From assembly GCA_020746835.1 (NCBI GenBank), contig JAGPNK010000022.1, forward strand, positions 62,001 through 126,000: a stretch of DNA of 64,000 nucleotides, in the 5' to 3' direction. Within the stretch, counting starts at the first letter, position 1, and every line of letters starts with the position of its first letter. The position numbers were made by a program, and so were the translations under genes. This document shows positions 54,965-64,000 of the stretch, in pieces. The notes beneath the pieces are model-generated. The model saw nothing but the letters and a program-made list of their open reading frames with translations, made no database searches and was not told where the DNA came from. Source of the stretch: Stachybotrys elegans (lineage: Eukaryota > Ascomycota > Sordariomycetes > Hypocreales > Stachybotryaceae).

Positions 54965-55540
54965 ATGTCGGAACTCGATGAGTGCTATGCCTACAAATTA
55001 CCTCATACCAACAACGAAGATGATGTCTTCCCGCGAATTTCTCTGGAAACAATGTTCAACGTCATGAAAGGCAATTACCGAGGCAATTACGACCGATCTA
55101 TAATCGTTGACTGTCGATTCGACTACGAATACAAAGGTGGACACATCGACGGTGCTGTCAACTTTAGCCATGAAGAGTTGATTATCAGCCACTTATTTTC
55201 GGCCCCTGCAGTTGGATGCACATTGTTGATCTTCCATTGCGAGTACTCAAAATTAAGGGCACCAACTATGGCATATCACATTAGAGCAAAGGATCGCAAT
55301 GAAAACAGTGGACAATATCCAAAGCTTAGCTTTCCGGAAATGTACATCCTGGATGGAGGGTACAGCGCTTTCTTTAATCAGCACTTGGATAGCTGCACAC
55401 CTAGAGGTTATGTTGGGATGGACGCTGAAGAGTATACAGCTGTACGAGACCTCGAGCTAGCTCGCATCCGGCGTGCCATAAAAGGTCGCTCTTACCACCT
55501 ATTGGAAGCTTCCGCTGGAGCTTCGAGTCAACGTCGTTAA
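54965..55540 (+). CDS. stand-alone CDC25-type dual-specificity phosphatase domain
   Basis: 191 residues, intronless, ATG at 54965. The whole protein is a rhodanese-fold CDC25 catalytic domain: FPRISLETMFNVM (22-34); YDRSIIVDCRFDYEYKGGHI (42-61), the CDC25 signature; active-site loop HCEYSKLRAPTMA with His91, Cys92 and Arg98 (HCX5R); YPKLSFPEMYILDGGYSAFF (118-137); CTPRGYVGMD (144-153). CDC25 phosphatases activate CDKs at mitotic entry. Fungal orthologues (NimT/Mih1-type) have a long regulatory N-terminus that is absent here. All catalytic residues are present and the frame is open, so an active enzyme free of N-terminal control is possible (inference). Arsenate reductases of the Acr2 type share HCX5R but lack the DCRFDYEY...GGHI signature, so I prefer CDC25. 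Confidence 0.85.
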   Translation: MSELDECYAYKLPHTNNEDDVFPRISLETMFNVMKGNYRGNYDRSIIVDCRFDYEYKGGHIDGAVNFSHEELIISHLFSAPAVGCTLLIFHCEYSKLRAPTMAYHIRAKDRNENSGQYPKLSFPEMYILDGGYSAFFNQHLDSCTPRGYVGMDAEEYTAVRDLELARIRRAIKGRSYHLLEASAGASSQRR

Positions 55541-55760
55541 TGATGGACTACGATATTGACTACTGCTGTACTAGGTATCTAGCTTTAACATACAAACTAC
55601 AACCTGCAGCTGCATTCTTCTTATTGTGATGCTCGATCTGGGAGCTCAAGGTTAAGGTTGGAGGGTGTAGTTTATCCAAAGCCCCCCAAAGACTCCCTAG
55701 AGATGAATCGCGCGTTTAAAAGCGGAAATATTGAATAAATAATGGTAATATGAAGTTTAT
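55541..55760. other. intergenic
   Basis: 3' region of the phosphatase gene; nothing recognised. Confidence 0.5.
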
Positions 55761-55850
55761 GTGGGATTTGTCACATGTGCCCCAATGTGATTTAGACCGG
55801 TAACTTTAAGGGGGCCCCTTGGACGATAAAGACGATATCAAATCAATAGG
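55761..55850 (+). repeat. short retroposon-like repeat (copy j)
   Basis: GTGGGATTTGTCACATGTGC, then gacgataaagacgatatcaa and atcaataggtgac. A diverged copy; no flanking duplication is visible. Confidence 0.65.
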
Positions 55851-55969
55851 TGACGCTATGCAAGGAAATCCGTGACACTAGTGAATGAAGAACCAAAGTA
55901 CTTCTGAACGGTGGAGAAAATAATAACAAGACTATTCAAGCTGACTATATAGGATACCTGAGTAAATGA

Positions 55970-56045
55970 CATGACAGTGTGGCGAGCCACACTGTGTAGT
56001 GAGCTAAAATGTAGGTACTTAGTCTTTAACTGAATCTTGACTTTG
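55970..56045 (+). repeat. hairpin-like repeat shared with 48230-48320
   Basis: atgacagtgtggcgagccac is followed by actgtgtagtgagctaaaat and gtaggtacttagtctttaac. cagtgtggcgagccacactg is almost perfectly self-complementary, as expected for transposon termini or a hairpin. Confidence 0.5.
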
Positions 56046-56738
56046 CCGACAGCGCTGTTACTTTAAACCACTTGGAATCTAGGATTTAAACACTCTGTAT
56101 CTCCTTAGGTTACCTGCGTCCGACACGAAGTACAAGATGTCTTGGCCGCGAGCGTGAGCAACGCCGTTTGCAACGTAAAAGCCCTTTCCGGCGATGTGGT
56201 GGCAGCGGCCTGTTTTGGAGTCACAGTATGTGAGGCTGCTGCCGCCAGTGCAGATGATGGCCTATATACGGGCTACGCTCTAACCATTTTGGTTTCCAGT
56301 GACTGACCAACAGCATGAGAACAAAATGCCTACCTCTTTTGACATAGGAGTATCACATACTAATAGGTACTTAGCAAAAGCCTAGGAGCTAATACTAGTG
56401 GCATCCAAGGGTCTCTCCTTGGCTTGATACGACCGTGGTGGCTAAAATCTAGTTGGCCATCTCTTGAATATGCCGGGATAAGCCACTAGCTCGGATGGAT
56501 ATTTCCTCCACTCAAGTCAAGATCATCAGCACATGAGTGTATTCCTACTTTACTCATCCGTACTCAGTCTCGCCTGATACCACCTTACAGGATCGCTGTG
56601 TTGCTAGGACAGACAGCGGATGCCTAGACGCGGGGTAACGCAAGCCCAAACAATCCCCACTTTTCCACGAATGCCCTCCTATTGACAATAACCTCAACGC
56701 AGTCTCATTCTCCTGGAGCATTGATCGAGGATTCCGCC
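56046..56738. other. intergenic, upstream of the HET gene
   Basis: No gene. A minus-strand stretch near 56120-56270 (coding for ...DVLYFVSDAGN-like sequence) is too short to call. Confidence 0.4.
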
Positions 56739-58793
56739 ATGCCAGAAATGGATGACAAGGGTAGTTCTCTATCCAGAATTGCGCGCCAGCAAAACGACTC
56801 TATTGTGTCTCTCCTCATCGATATTGTGAGGAACACAGAGAAGACCCACAACAGAGTCTGGAGCTTTCTTGAGAATCTTGAGTGCCTACGCCTCCCGCAG
56901 CACCTAGGTGGACAGGAATTTTGTGCTAAAGTCAACCGGGAGATGGTCGACGCTAGGCAGTTTCGTCGCTATGTGGCCTTGTCGTACACATGGGAACCAT
57001 CAAAGCACGAACCCAGCTCAGACAAGTTCTATCACGTCCAGGAACCGCGCGACCAGCAGCACAAGCCCTCCGAGGTTCGAGACTGTGTTCTTAACCGCAT
57101 TTTTAACTATATGCGAAGCATAGGCGTTGACCTTTTATGGATTGATCGGCACTGCATCGTTCAGGACAGAAAGGGCTGCGAAGATCCTGTCTGCCGACGC
57201 CATGAGTGGTGCATCCAAAAGCGCGAGGGTCTGGCAGTCATGGACCAGGTCTACAAGCTGAGTGACTATCCTGTTGGGTTGCTAGGAAGGCCGATCAAGT
57301 CCGCCTGGGAGCTGAGTCTCCTCGCAAATATCCTTCTGGGCAGGTTCACCGAAGGCGATGGGGACCGGCTCTATTTGTCACGCAAGAAAAGCTGGCAGCA
57401 GGTGTGTGTAGCTGTCGATCTACTGCGCCGAATCACCAGTGACGATTGGTGGACGCGTGGCTGGATTTTCCAGGAGAATTATAGAGGGGGTACCAATATG
57501 AAGCTCCTTATCAAACACCCCGCAAAGCTCGAACATCAGAAGCGGCGGTATCTCAAAGAAGACGGGCGAAACCCCTCTGGTATCCCGGTATTTGGGGAGG
57601 TTGATGGCGAGCTGTGTATCCGCTCAATCGATTTCCATGAGCAGGCCACACGTCTCTGTTTGGCGTGTCAGCAATGCAGCGGCAGATATCGAGGTCGCTC
57701 CACTCCAGCGGCAATGGCGAGAATGAGCAGGACGATAACAAGGATACTTCATCGGGCAGGAAAATACACGCTTCTACTCAAATCGTCAGAACCATTGACG
57801 CCACGGATCGTTGCCGACATCGACAGGCGACAGATGCATAAGCACTGGGACAAGCCTGACATCATTGCCAACTGTTGCGGCTACGCAACTCGACTAAATA
57901 CAGAGCAACTAAAGACACGCAAAGTTAGTCTGAGCTTGTCTATTCTTGCGCAGTGCTTACTCAACGGCGAGGTCCTATATAACGGCCGTCAGCCAGACCC
58001 CAAGGCAGCCGACCTAACTGTCCCGCAATACCTACAGCGGGCTGTTTTCGCTAGCTTCTACAGCAAGACGATCCGACAGAGTCTAACATTTAACAAAAGC
58101 TGTCGCTTCTTCAGACCGACCCTCACTGAAGCCGGTATCCGAACTAGTGGCCATTTGTGGAAGCTTTGCAAGACCATCGATACCAGCGGCTGGCCGGACG
58201 GCGGCATGTGGGTGGATGACCTTGACGGGAAACTTCAGCCAATTCAGCGAAGGCGGCTTGCATATTTTGTGGAGGTGCTAGAAGAAGAGGGCCATCGAGA
58301 TCTTGCTACCACTTTCAGTACCTACCTCTTAAAGGACGCGCAACGTGCCAATATCCCGTACAGATGCCTGTCGTTTGCCGAGCGCTACATGCTCACTATG
58401 GCAGGGGAGCTCGACCGCGCAATTGAACGGGGTGACCAGCTGATACTCGGATCTCTTTGGAACTTACACAGCTCTTACAGCCCCTACATGGCCGTCTTCA
58501 TCTGGAAGGACAGGAGCGCGAAATCATTCACAAGGGGCAGCTATGGTATTAGAGATGCCTTTGCATTCACGGCCTCCTGCCCCGAAAATAGCTCTGATGA
58601 ATTTGACCTCAATGATCTCGACCGACATGTCTCCTTTGAGGTCGACATCGATGGGCTCGTTCAAGTTCACAACGAGCTAGTCCCAAAGCTGAAAATCAGG
58701 CGGTGGCTTCCAGGGCTGTGTTTCTTTGAGGGGGAGGGGAGAGATAAGGCTTTGTTTCCGTGGCCGAGCGATTTGATGAGAATCATCCCCTGA
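56739..58793 (+). CDS. HET-domain (heterokaryon incompatibility) protein
   Basis: An intronless 684-residue frame from the ATG at 56739 (CCGCCATGC context); the frame is open 57 nt further upstream but only from a TTG. HET motifs in order: RRYVALSYTWEPSKHE (~76-91), LLWIDRHCIVQD (~132-143), MDQVYKLSDYPVGLLGRPI (~168-186) and DDWWTRGWIFQENY (~235-248). The rest is the long, poorly conserved C-terminal region typical of these proteins, ending FPWPSDLMRIIP, as relatives do. HET proteins provoke programmed cell death after fusion of incompatible hyphae. The usual D-A-I in WIDAICINQ is altered here (WIDRHCIVQD). It is fully open, unlike the HET relic at 16 kb. Confidence 0.9.
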   Translation: MPEMDDKGSSLSRIARQQNDSIVSLLIDIVRNTEKTHNRVWSFLENLECLRLPQHLGGQEFCAKVNREMVDARQFRRYVALSYTWEPSKHEPSSDKFYHVQEPRDQQHKPSEVRDCVLNRIFNYMRSIGVDLLWIDRHCIVQDRKGCEDPVCRRHEWCIQKREGLAVMDQVYKLSDYPVGLLGRPIKSAWELSLLANILLGRFTEGDGDRLYLSRKKSWQQVCVAVDLLRRITSDDWWTRGWIFQENYRGGTNMKLLIKHPAKLEHQKRRYLKEDGRNPSGIPVFGEVDGELCIRSIDFHEQATRLCLACQQCSGRYRGRSTPAAMARMSRTITRILHRAGKYTLLLKSSEPLTPRIVADIDRRQMHKHWDKPDIIANCCGYATRLNTEQLKTRKVSLSLSILAQCLLNGEVLYNGRQPDPKAADLTVPQYLQRAVFASFYSKTIRQSLTFNKSCRFFRPTLTEAGIRTSGHLWKLCKTIDTSGWPDGGMWVDDLDGKLQPIQRRRLAYFVEVLEEEGHRDLATTFSTYLLKDAQRANIPYRCLSFAERYMLTMAGELDRAIERGDQLILGSLWNLHSSYSPYMAVFIWKDRSAKSFTRGSYGIRDAFAFTASCPENSSDEFDLNDLDRHVSFEVDIDGLVQVHNELVPKLKIRRWLPGLCFFEGEGRDKALFPWPSDLMRIIP

Positions 58794-60427
58794 AAGACTG
58801 TGCCTTACAGGCAGCAAGAGACACCTGCGGATCGACCTTGGCACTCGGCCGTTACGGCACGGTCTGTTGCGGTAGGGTAAAGTTATTTAGACGTGGTTTT
58901 GCCCACGCTGTCTGTACATGGATGGCCATCGCCATCCTTGGCATCATTGCTGCCTTTATAGTTGCTTCCTTCTTTATTGGGTGGCCTTATTTACCCGTCG
59001 ACCCGAGCACTGTGGCTGAGCCGATGCATTAAGGAGCAGGCAGTTAAGCTCGGTGTAGCACATCCAGCCTATCGTGACGATGCTGCAGCATTAGCTTGGT
59101 GGGAATCCGAGTTGGATGCTACTGATGTTGGTCATCTCGTTTTGGACGAGTTCTCTAGAAATCGCGAGAGGACTAAGGTGCTCCCGGAAAGTTAGGCCAT
59201 CGATTTCACATCGCAAGTGGGAATTGAATGATACATGAATGCTGTATTTTGTGTATGGATCAGGTTTAAGAACGTAAACCCAATCATTATGAGAGAAATT
59301 GTGGGGCTTAACTCCCGGGAGTATTATCCATGGCAATCCATGAGCCATGCAGCCATTATCGGGCCAAGGTCACTGCCCTTTGTTCGGCAAGCGGTGAGGT
59401 TTCTTTTCACGGCACCATTACACAAATTACATGGAAAAGAGCCACAGGTTCAGGGTCAATGGGTCTCCCTGCAGCCAGCCGTAAAATCTAAAGTCAGCCC
59501 AATAGCCAACGATGATCCTGTTCTGTCCCCGCTTCAACTTCCCAGGAAGTCAAAGCAGGGACAGAACAAGAGGCATAAGAGATGCCTTAAAACGGTACTC
59601 GGTCCGGTCATTTTCCATCCTCAAGTGCAGCTAAGGGATCACAAAGTAAGGAAAGGCCTATAAAGACCACGGCATCCCCCAAGCTGGAGAGGGGACTGCC
59701 TTCCCTTCTTCCCTCTTTCCATCCTCCTTCTCGAGCTCAATATAATTCCTGGGCGTCAAAACACCACGACTTCTGCCAGCGAAGAGTCAATCACAGCCCC
59801 TGAGTCTCAGCCAAACAATCCAGGCTCGCGGCCATGAAAGAGACGGTACTATTTCAATGCCTTACGAGGATGACTTGAAGCAGGCAGAATCTGCACTCAA
59901 TTCTCTGCCGAGCCGTCTCCGCGTTCCTCTTGTTATTCGTAGCATCCTCCGGGCCAGGGATGATGCTGAAAAGCTCAAATCGAAACAAGTTAGCCCTGGC
60001 CCCCCTCTCCAGTAGTGAAAAACGTTACTTGAAGTTCTTTGGCTCTGGCCTTCGCTACAATTGCGATATGTTCAATGCAGGGTCGGACCAGGCGATTGAG
60101 AAGACAGGCATCAACTGCAAGCAGGGTAGTGAGGGTCTGGACGAAAGAAACAGCGTGGCGCAGTGCGATATCGGCCCTAGATGCCGTACTGAAAACTGCA
60201 ACATCGAGGTTAAGAACAGCAACAGAATACCTAGCGCACAATCTTTGCAGAATGATAACAGGACTAATACACCGCTTATGCGGTTAGCATGCAAATGTCC
60301 AGGTGGAAAATATTCGCTCACAACAGAAGCTAAAGGGTTGAACGCGCGATTTCATAGCGCTAACTGCACTGCAGCTTCCCGAGCAGGTACTCCGAGTGTT
60401 GAGGATCCCAAGTGAGGTTGGGTCGGC
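58794..60427. other. no firm gene; possible coding debris
   Basis: Just after the HET stop, another frame (58760-59032) includes a convincing TM helix (MAIAILGIIAAFIVASFFIG) but has no ATG of its own; it may be the trace of a C-terminal extension or a separate gene. Frames at 59235-59663, 59856-60017 and 59930-60415 are open, polar and Lys/Ser-rich, and could be the disordered N-terminal part of the Ulp1-like relic that follows. None has a domain. Confidence 0.35.
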
Positions 60428-61800
60428 TTGACTACTTCTGCTACCATCCAGAGTTATACCTTTGTGGCAATCAGCATCGAAGCCATGAATCCTGAGGCAA
60501 CACCTTCTCCAACTGGTCTAGGAGGAATCAATAAACAGATGGAAGACCGTGAAGAAGTCTGCTTACTTCTCATCAACCAAGACATTGCTGACTTCATCAA
60601 CGACAGCTACGATCAAATTCGGCCCTTCAGTGCCGCGAGAAACTCGCCACGGGATGGTCAGACGGCTCACAGTGGATTTCTCTGGTGGAGGCCGGATACG
60701 GCGAGCGAGACAAGGGCTCAATCCGCTATGCATTAACCGCGATTGCCTTTAGCCAGTGGTATGCCTCTTAAGTACAGGCAATGTGTGGTGTGCCGGCATC
60801 TATAGCGACGAAAGAAGTCTCTGGACGGATGCTTGGGCCTAAGCCTGCAGATAATGCAGTTGCGAAAGAAACGGGAACAATGTTGCAAAAGTCTCGGGAC
60901 CCATTTGACTCGCGGAAGGAAGTGGTCTCTATTGGTGGCTAAGTTGGTTTTGGAATATTGCTGAAAAACGCATGGTAAGTTTGAGATATGATTGTTAGGG
61001 TAGCCAACTAACTGATGGCAGGCGACTTGCAAGTCTCGGGAGTCAGCGTTGTGGAATTTGGTTGAGCAACTTCAAGGGACACCTAAGAAGATGGCTGTCC
61101 TAAAACCCCTGACGGACAGGATGACACTCTTTATGAAAACTGGAAGGATAGACCAAATGAAGTTTCATCACGATATAGAGAAAGAAGATTTACTAAAATT
61201 AGAATTGGACTTGGTTAATACACGGTTTGAGCTTGATATCCTTCTCCGGCAAGTGCAAGGCTTAAGCGTTGATAGGCTCTTGGTCAAAGGCAGCAACTAT
61301 AGCTTCGGAATTGACTTGCTTCGAAGACTGGGTGTAAGGCGGTGGTTGAATGACGAGGTTATTCTAGTATGCCTATGTCTGTTGACAGACTAGGTTGTGT
61401 ATGGGTTGGCTTCTCTATCTCACTGTACCAGCAGTCTCAACCACAGAACCCAGTGCCTCGCCGTTTTGAAAGAGCTATATAGCAGATGGCAGAGTGGCAC
61501 AATGAGATAGTAAAGACTGGTTCTCTAGTGTGCTTCTTCCCGCTCTTCCAGCGCTAGAACCACTTCAGCCTGCTGAAGATTAATGAACGGGATATGTACT
61601 TTTATTACTATGACTTAATGAGTTGAGGAGATAATGCTATCTTTGAGGTCTGTAATGGAATGCAACTCTAACAAAACAGGAGCTAACTTATTGGCAGGCA
61701 GTGTGTGAAATGGAGTTTCCCCAGCTTTGATACTGTAAAAACGAGGTTCAGCTTCAGCATTTACATTCCATAATGTTTCTTAGTTATGTACATTTGGGCC
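60428..61800 (+). pseudogene. Ulp1-like cysteine protease (SUMO protease fold) relic
   Basis: The frame at 61049-61393 ends FGIDLLRRLGVRRWLNDEVI plus LVCLCLL, the entry motif of Ulp1/C48 peptidases (RR...LR...WLNDEVI). After a frameshift the plus strand continues VWVGFSISLYQQSQPQNPVP and FFPLFQR, a TAG stop, then NHFSLLKINERDMYFYYYDL (~61560). These contain the catalytic His (NHW.L-like) and Asp (YYD) positions. The catalytic-Cys motif is not found. Upstream, LSLQIMQLRKKREQC and SRGRKWSLLVAKLVLEY-like text around 60850-60960 suggests the N-terminal part of the same protein. Stops include TAG where relatives have Gln (CAG to TAG). The gene is dead. C48 proteases remove SUMO from targets; fungal accessory copies are common, some within transposons. 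Confidence 0.55.
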
Positions 61801-62286
61801 CCCTCGCAGTGTGTGGTACAAGGCCCGGAAGTTTCAATGTCCATGGAAGCGTAACCAGGAGCCCATTTTAGACCGGTACCAGAATAAGTCGCGACCTAGA
61901 AAATGTACCACTGGTAAATCTGGGCTTCCCCACTCCCTTCACAACTCTTCGACAGACAGGAGAAGATTCTAAAATCCTTCACATGGCCTCTCAACTGACC
62001 CGATCCCGGCAAAACCAGAGTTGATACAATAAGCTTCTTAGATGATGCTATACTTCAAGTCTACCGTTGCCGGTACACGAGGCCTCCATCAATGTTCAGA
62101 TACCTCGGACGATAATCCACCCCAAAAGCATAGTGGCTGGCTGGAGAGCAAAAAGCCACCTGATATAGCCGGGGGAGTCTAACCATGCCATAGCATAAGA
62201 AATGCTAGACTAGAACAGATAGTTTTTTTGAATTGCTGCTATATACGTGTTGTTAGAAACAGAAACATAACTAGTCTACAGCAACC
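61801..62286. other. intergenic
   Basis: Downstream of both convergent genes. No gene seen. Confidence 0.45.
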
Positions 62287-64000
62287 TCACCCAGCTGCTT
62301 TTAATGTCCAATTCTCCAGAGTTGAGTTCGATGATTGCGTATGAGGATGATCCGCTCCCAATTTATCCTGTTGGATACGAACGCAGGTTTGCATTAAGTT
62401 GATAGCCTTCTCTACTCTTCCCATGCCATGTAAGGTGTAGGCCAGATTATTCATGCTCGTCAGCGTATCGGGATGGCCCTGTCCAAGCTTTGTCTTGTGA
62501 GTCTCCATCACCTGCACAAAAAGCTTCTTTACCTCCTTCTATCAGCTCTGGTTCCTATATGTTAATGCGAGATTGGCCATGATTGTCAGTGTGGAGGGAT
62601 GGTCTACTCTAAACTTCATCTTGTAAGTCTCCATTACCTGTATAAAAAGCTTCTCTGCCCCCTCCCATTGACCCTGGTCACTATAAGTTGATGTGAGATT
62701 GGCTGTATTCATCAGTGTGTCAGGATAGTCTACCCCAAACTTTATCTTGTGAGTCTCCATTACCTGCACCTCAAGCTTCCCTGCCTCCTCCCATCGGCCC
62801 TGCTTTCAAAATGTTAATGCAAGATTGGCCATGCTTGTCAGTGTGGAGGGATGGTCCATTCCAAGCTTTATCTTGTGAGTCTCCATCACCTGCAGAAAAA
62901 GCTTCTCTGCCTCTTTCCATCGGCCCTAGTCATTGTAAGTTGATATAAGATTGGCCATGCTCGTTAGCATAGAGGGATGGTCCACTTCAAGCTTCTTCTT
63001 GTTGGTCCCTATCACCTATACAAAAAGCTTCTCTGCCTCCTCCCATTGGCCCTAATTCCAGAATGTTAATGCAAGATTGGCCATGCTTGTCAGCGTATTA
63101 GGATGGTCTACTCCAAGCTTTGACTTGCTTATATCTATTACCTGTGCAAAAAGCTTCTCTGCCTTATCCCATCAGCCCTAATTCCTATATGTTGATGTGA
63201 GATTAGCCATGCTTGTTAGCGTGGTGGGATGGTCCACTCTAAGCTTTGTCTTGCGAGTCTCCATTACCTGTACCTCAAGCTTCTCTGCCTCTTCCCATCG
63301 GCCCTGCTTCCAAAATGTTGATGCAAGATTGGCCATGCTCGCCAGCGTAGAGTGATTGCTTTCGCCAAATAAATCTGTTCTTAGACGTCTTGCTTCTATG
63401 TTCAGCCCTTCTGCATCGCTCCATTTCCCTTCAAAGCTTAAGTAACCAGCCATGCAATGAAGAAGAGATGCTTTTGCCTCGGCTTCTTCTTCCGACTTAA
63501 ACTCGCATAATCGCAGTACTGAGTTTGCATGTGATAGGTAGGCAGCGCATGTCGTCCGAGTCTCATATGTGCCATAGGGATAAAGATGCGATACCACCAG
63601 AAGTGCTTCCTTCCCAAACTGACTGATTGTACCACAACTAATAAGCCACTTGCGCGTACCTAGTTGGACGAGCCGATGCATATCGTAACTCCCATTGTTA
63701 TTCTCGGCCACAAAAGAAAAGGCTTTAAGAACCCCCAGTGCTTCCGTTAGCGCTATATCTGTATTATCTGATGGTTCTTCGCTCTCCTTCTGCTTGTTGT
63801 AAGACGAGAGAAATTCTACCGGAATTTCTTGACGATCCAGGAGACTCATGAATGAGAGGAGCTCACTGGCCAAGACGTGCTGCTGCTTGATCTGCTGGAA
63901 TGAGAGAATCCATGTTTGTGCCACAGCCCGTGGAGCAGATGAGTCTCGCCCAACAGTCTCAAACTCTTTGCTTAAAAAGTGTACCGTGTTCTTATCGCTA
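62287..64000 (-). pseudogene. second NLR-type gene: C-terminal half with TPR array, eight in-frame stops, runs off the window
   Basis: One continuous minus-strand frame runs from the window end to a stop at 62287-62289. It starts within the post-NB-ARC region (VAQTWILSFQQIKQQHVLAS; ELLSFMSLLDRQEIPVEFLS; SYDMHRLVQLGTRKWL), homologous to the same region of the NLR at 48.9-50.9 kb, then enters 42-residue TPR units (TLTSMANLASTFWKQGRWEE; AEKLEVQVMETRKTKLRVDH). Internal stops lie at 63178, 63172, 63052, 63016, 62926, 62806, 62542 and 62539 (lower coordinate of each codon); all are in the same frame and no indel breaks it. The first part of the gene, including NB-ARC, lies outside the window. A shortened protein ending at 63180 remains possible. 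Confidence 0.8.

Noticed and set aside
54965..55540. Arsenate reductase (Acr2) annotation
   Set aside because: The active-site HCX5R is shared, but the DCRFDYEYKGGHI block and the long C-terminal GGY...CTPRGYV part are those of mitotic CDC25.
56682..56738. Upstream extension of the HET protein
   Set aside because: The extension starts at TTG; the first in-frame ATG is 56739, with a good context.
58760..59032. Separate TM protein after the HET gene
   Set aside because: No ATG of its own and it overlaps the HET 3' end; the TM helix is noted in the regional entry, but a gene cannot be supported.
1..64000. A Starship-type giant transposon carrying this cargo
   Set aside because: Accessory content fits, but I see no DUF3435 tyrosine recombinase captain gene or terminal repeats inside the window.

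Overview
The window comes from a filamentous ascomycete (Pezizomycotina). The evidence is short introns of about 45-83 nt (several with CTAAC/CTGAC branch sites), HET-domain and STAND/NLR genes, a highly reducing polyketide synthase (HR-PKS) gene cluster, a Zn2Cys6 regulator, and an AT-saturated block plus C-to-T/G-to-A nonsense mutations of the kind left by repeat-induced point mutation (RIP). Species cannot be named from sequence alone. This looks like an accessory or subtelomere-like region: few intact genes, many broken ones and several dispersed repeats.

Layout. (1) 0.7-1.0 kb: a small single-pass membrane protein gene. (2) 1-20.5 kb: a gene graveyard. It holds blocks of a degenerate repeat (unit hallmark ATGATATCGGCNTTGGCTTC), two diverged copies of a ~1.8 kb segment (5.5-7.3 and 16.9-18.8 kb), and relics of an ankyrin-repeat gene, a HeLo/pseudokinase gene and a HET-domain gene. 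(3) 20.6-38.3 kb: a decayed secondary-metabolite cluster: intact FAD monooxygenase, then broken MFS exporter, cytochrome P450, rhodopsin-domain membrane protein, Zn2Cys6 regulator and a methylating HR-PKS (KS-AT-DH-cMeT-ER-like-KR). The PKS stops inside its last KR domain just before an AT-rich island (38.4-39.2 kb). (4) 40.5-48 kb: a Myb/SANT-like gene, exon fragments around 44 kb and an unidentified multi-exon gene. (5) 48.9-51.3 kb: an NB-ARC/TPR NLR gene and an oppositely oriented fragment of a nucleoside-phosphorylase-like domain. (6) 51.5-55.6 kb: an island of small, mostly single-domain genes: coiled-coil, MADS-like, chromodomain-like, PRA1/Yip3-like and a stand-alone CDC25-type phosphatase domain. 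(7) 56.7-64 kb: an intact HET-domain gene, an Ulp1-like protease relic, and a second NLR running off the window end whose TPR array carries eight stop codons but no frameshift.

A short repeat of about 45-160 bp (at least ten copies) threads through the window. Three copies have recognisable target-site duplications of 11, 14 and about 17 nt and no terminal inverted repeats, which suggests SINE-like retroposition. Two of them damaged cluster genes (PKS KS domain, MFS 3' end) and one sits in the HeLo gene. Had the cluster been intact it would have been a PKS backbone with two oxidases (FMO, P450), an exporter and a pathway regulator; now only the FMO looks functional. The recurrent theme elsewhere is non-self recognition/incompatibility genes (HET, HeLo, NLR) in various states of decay.
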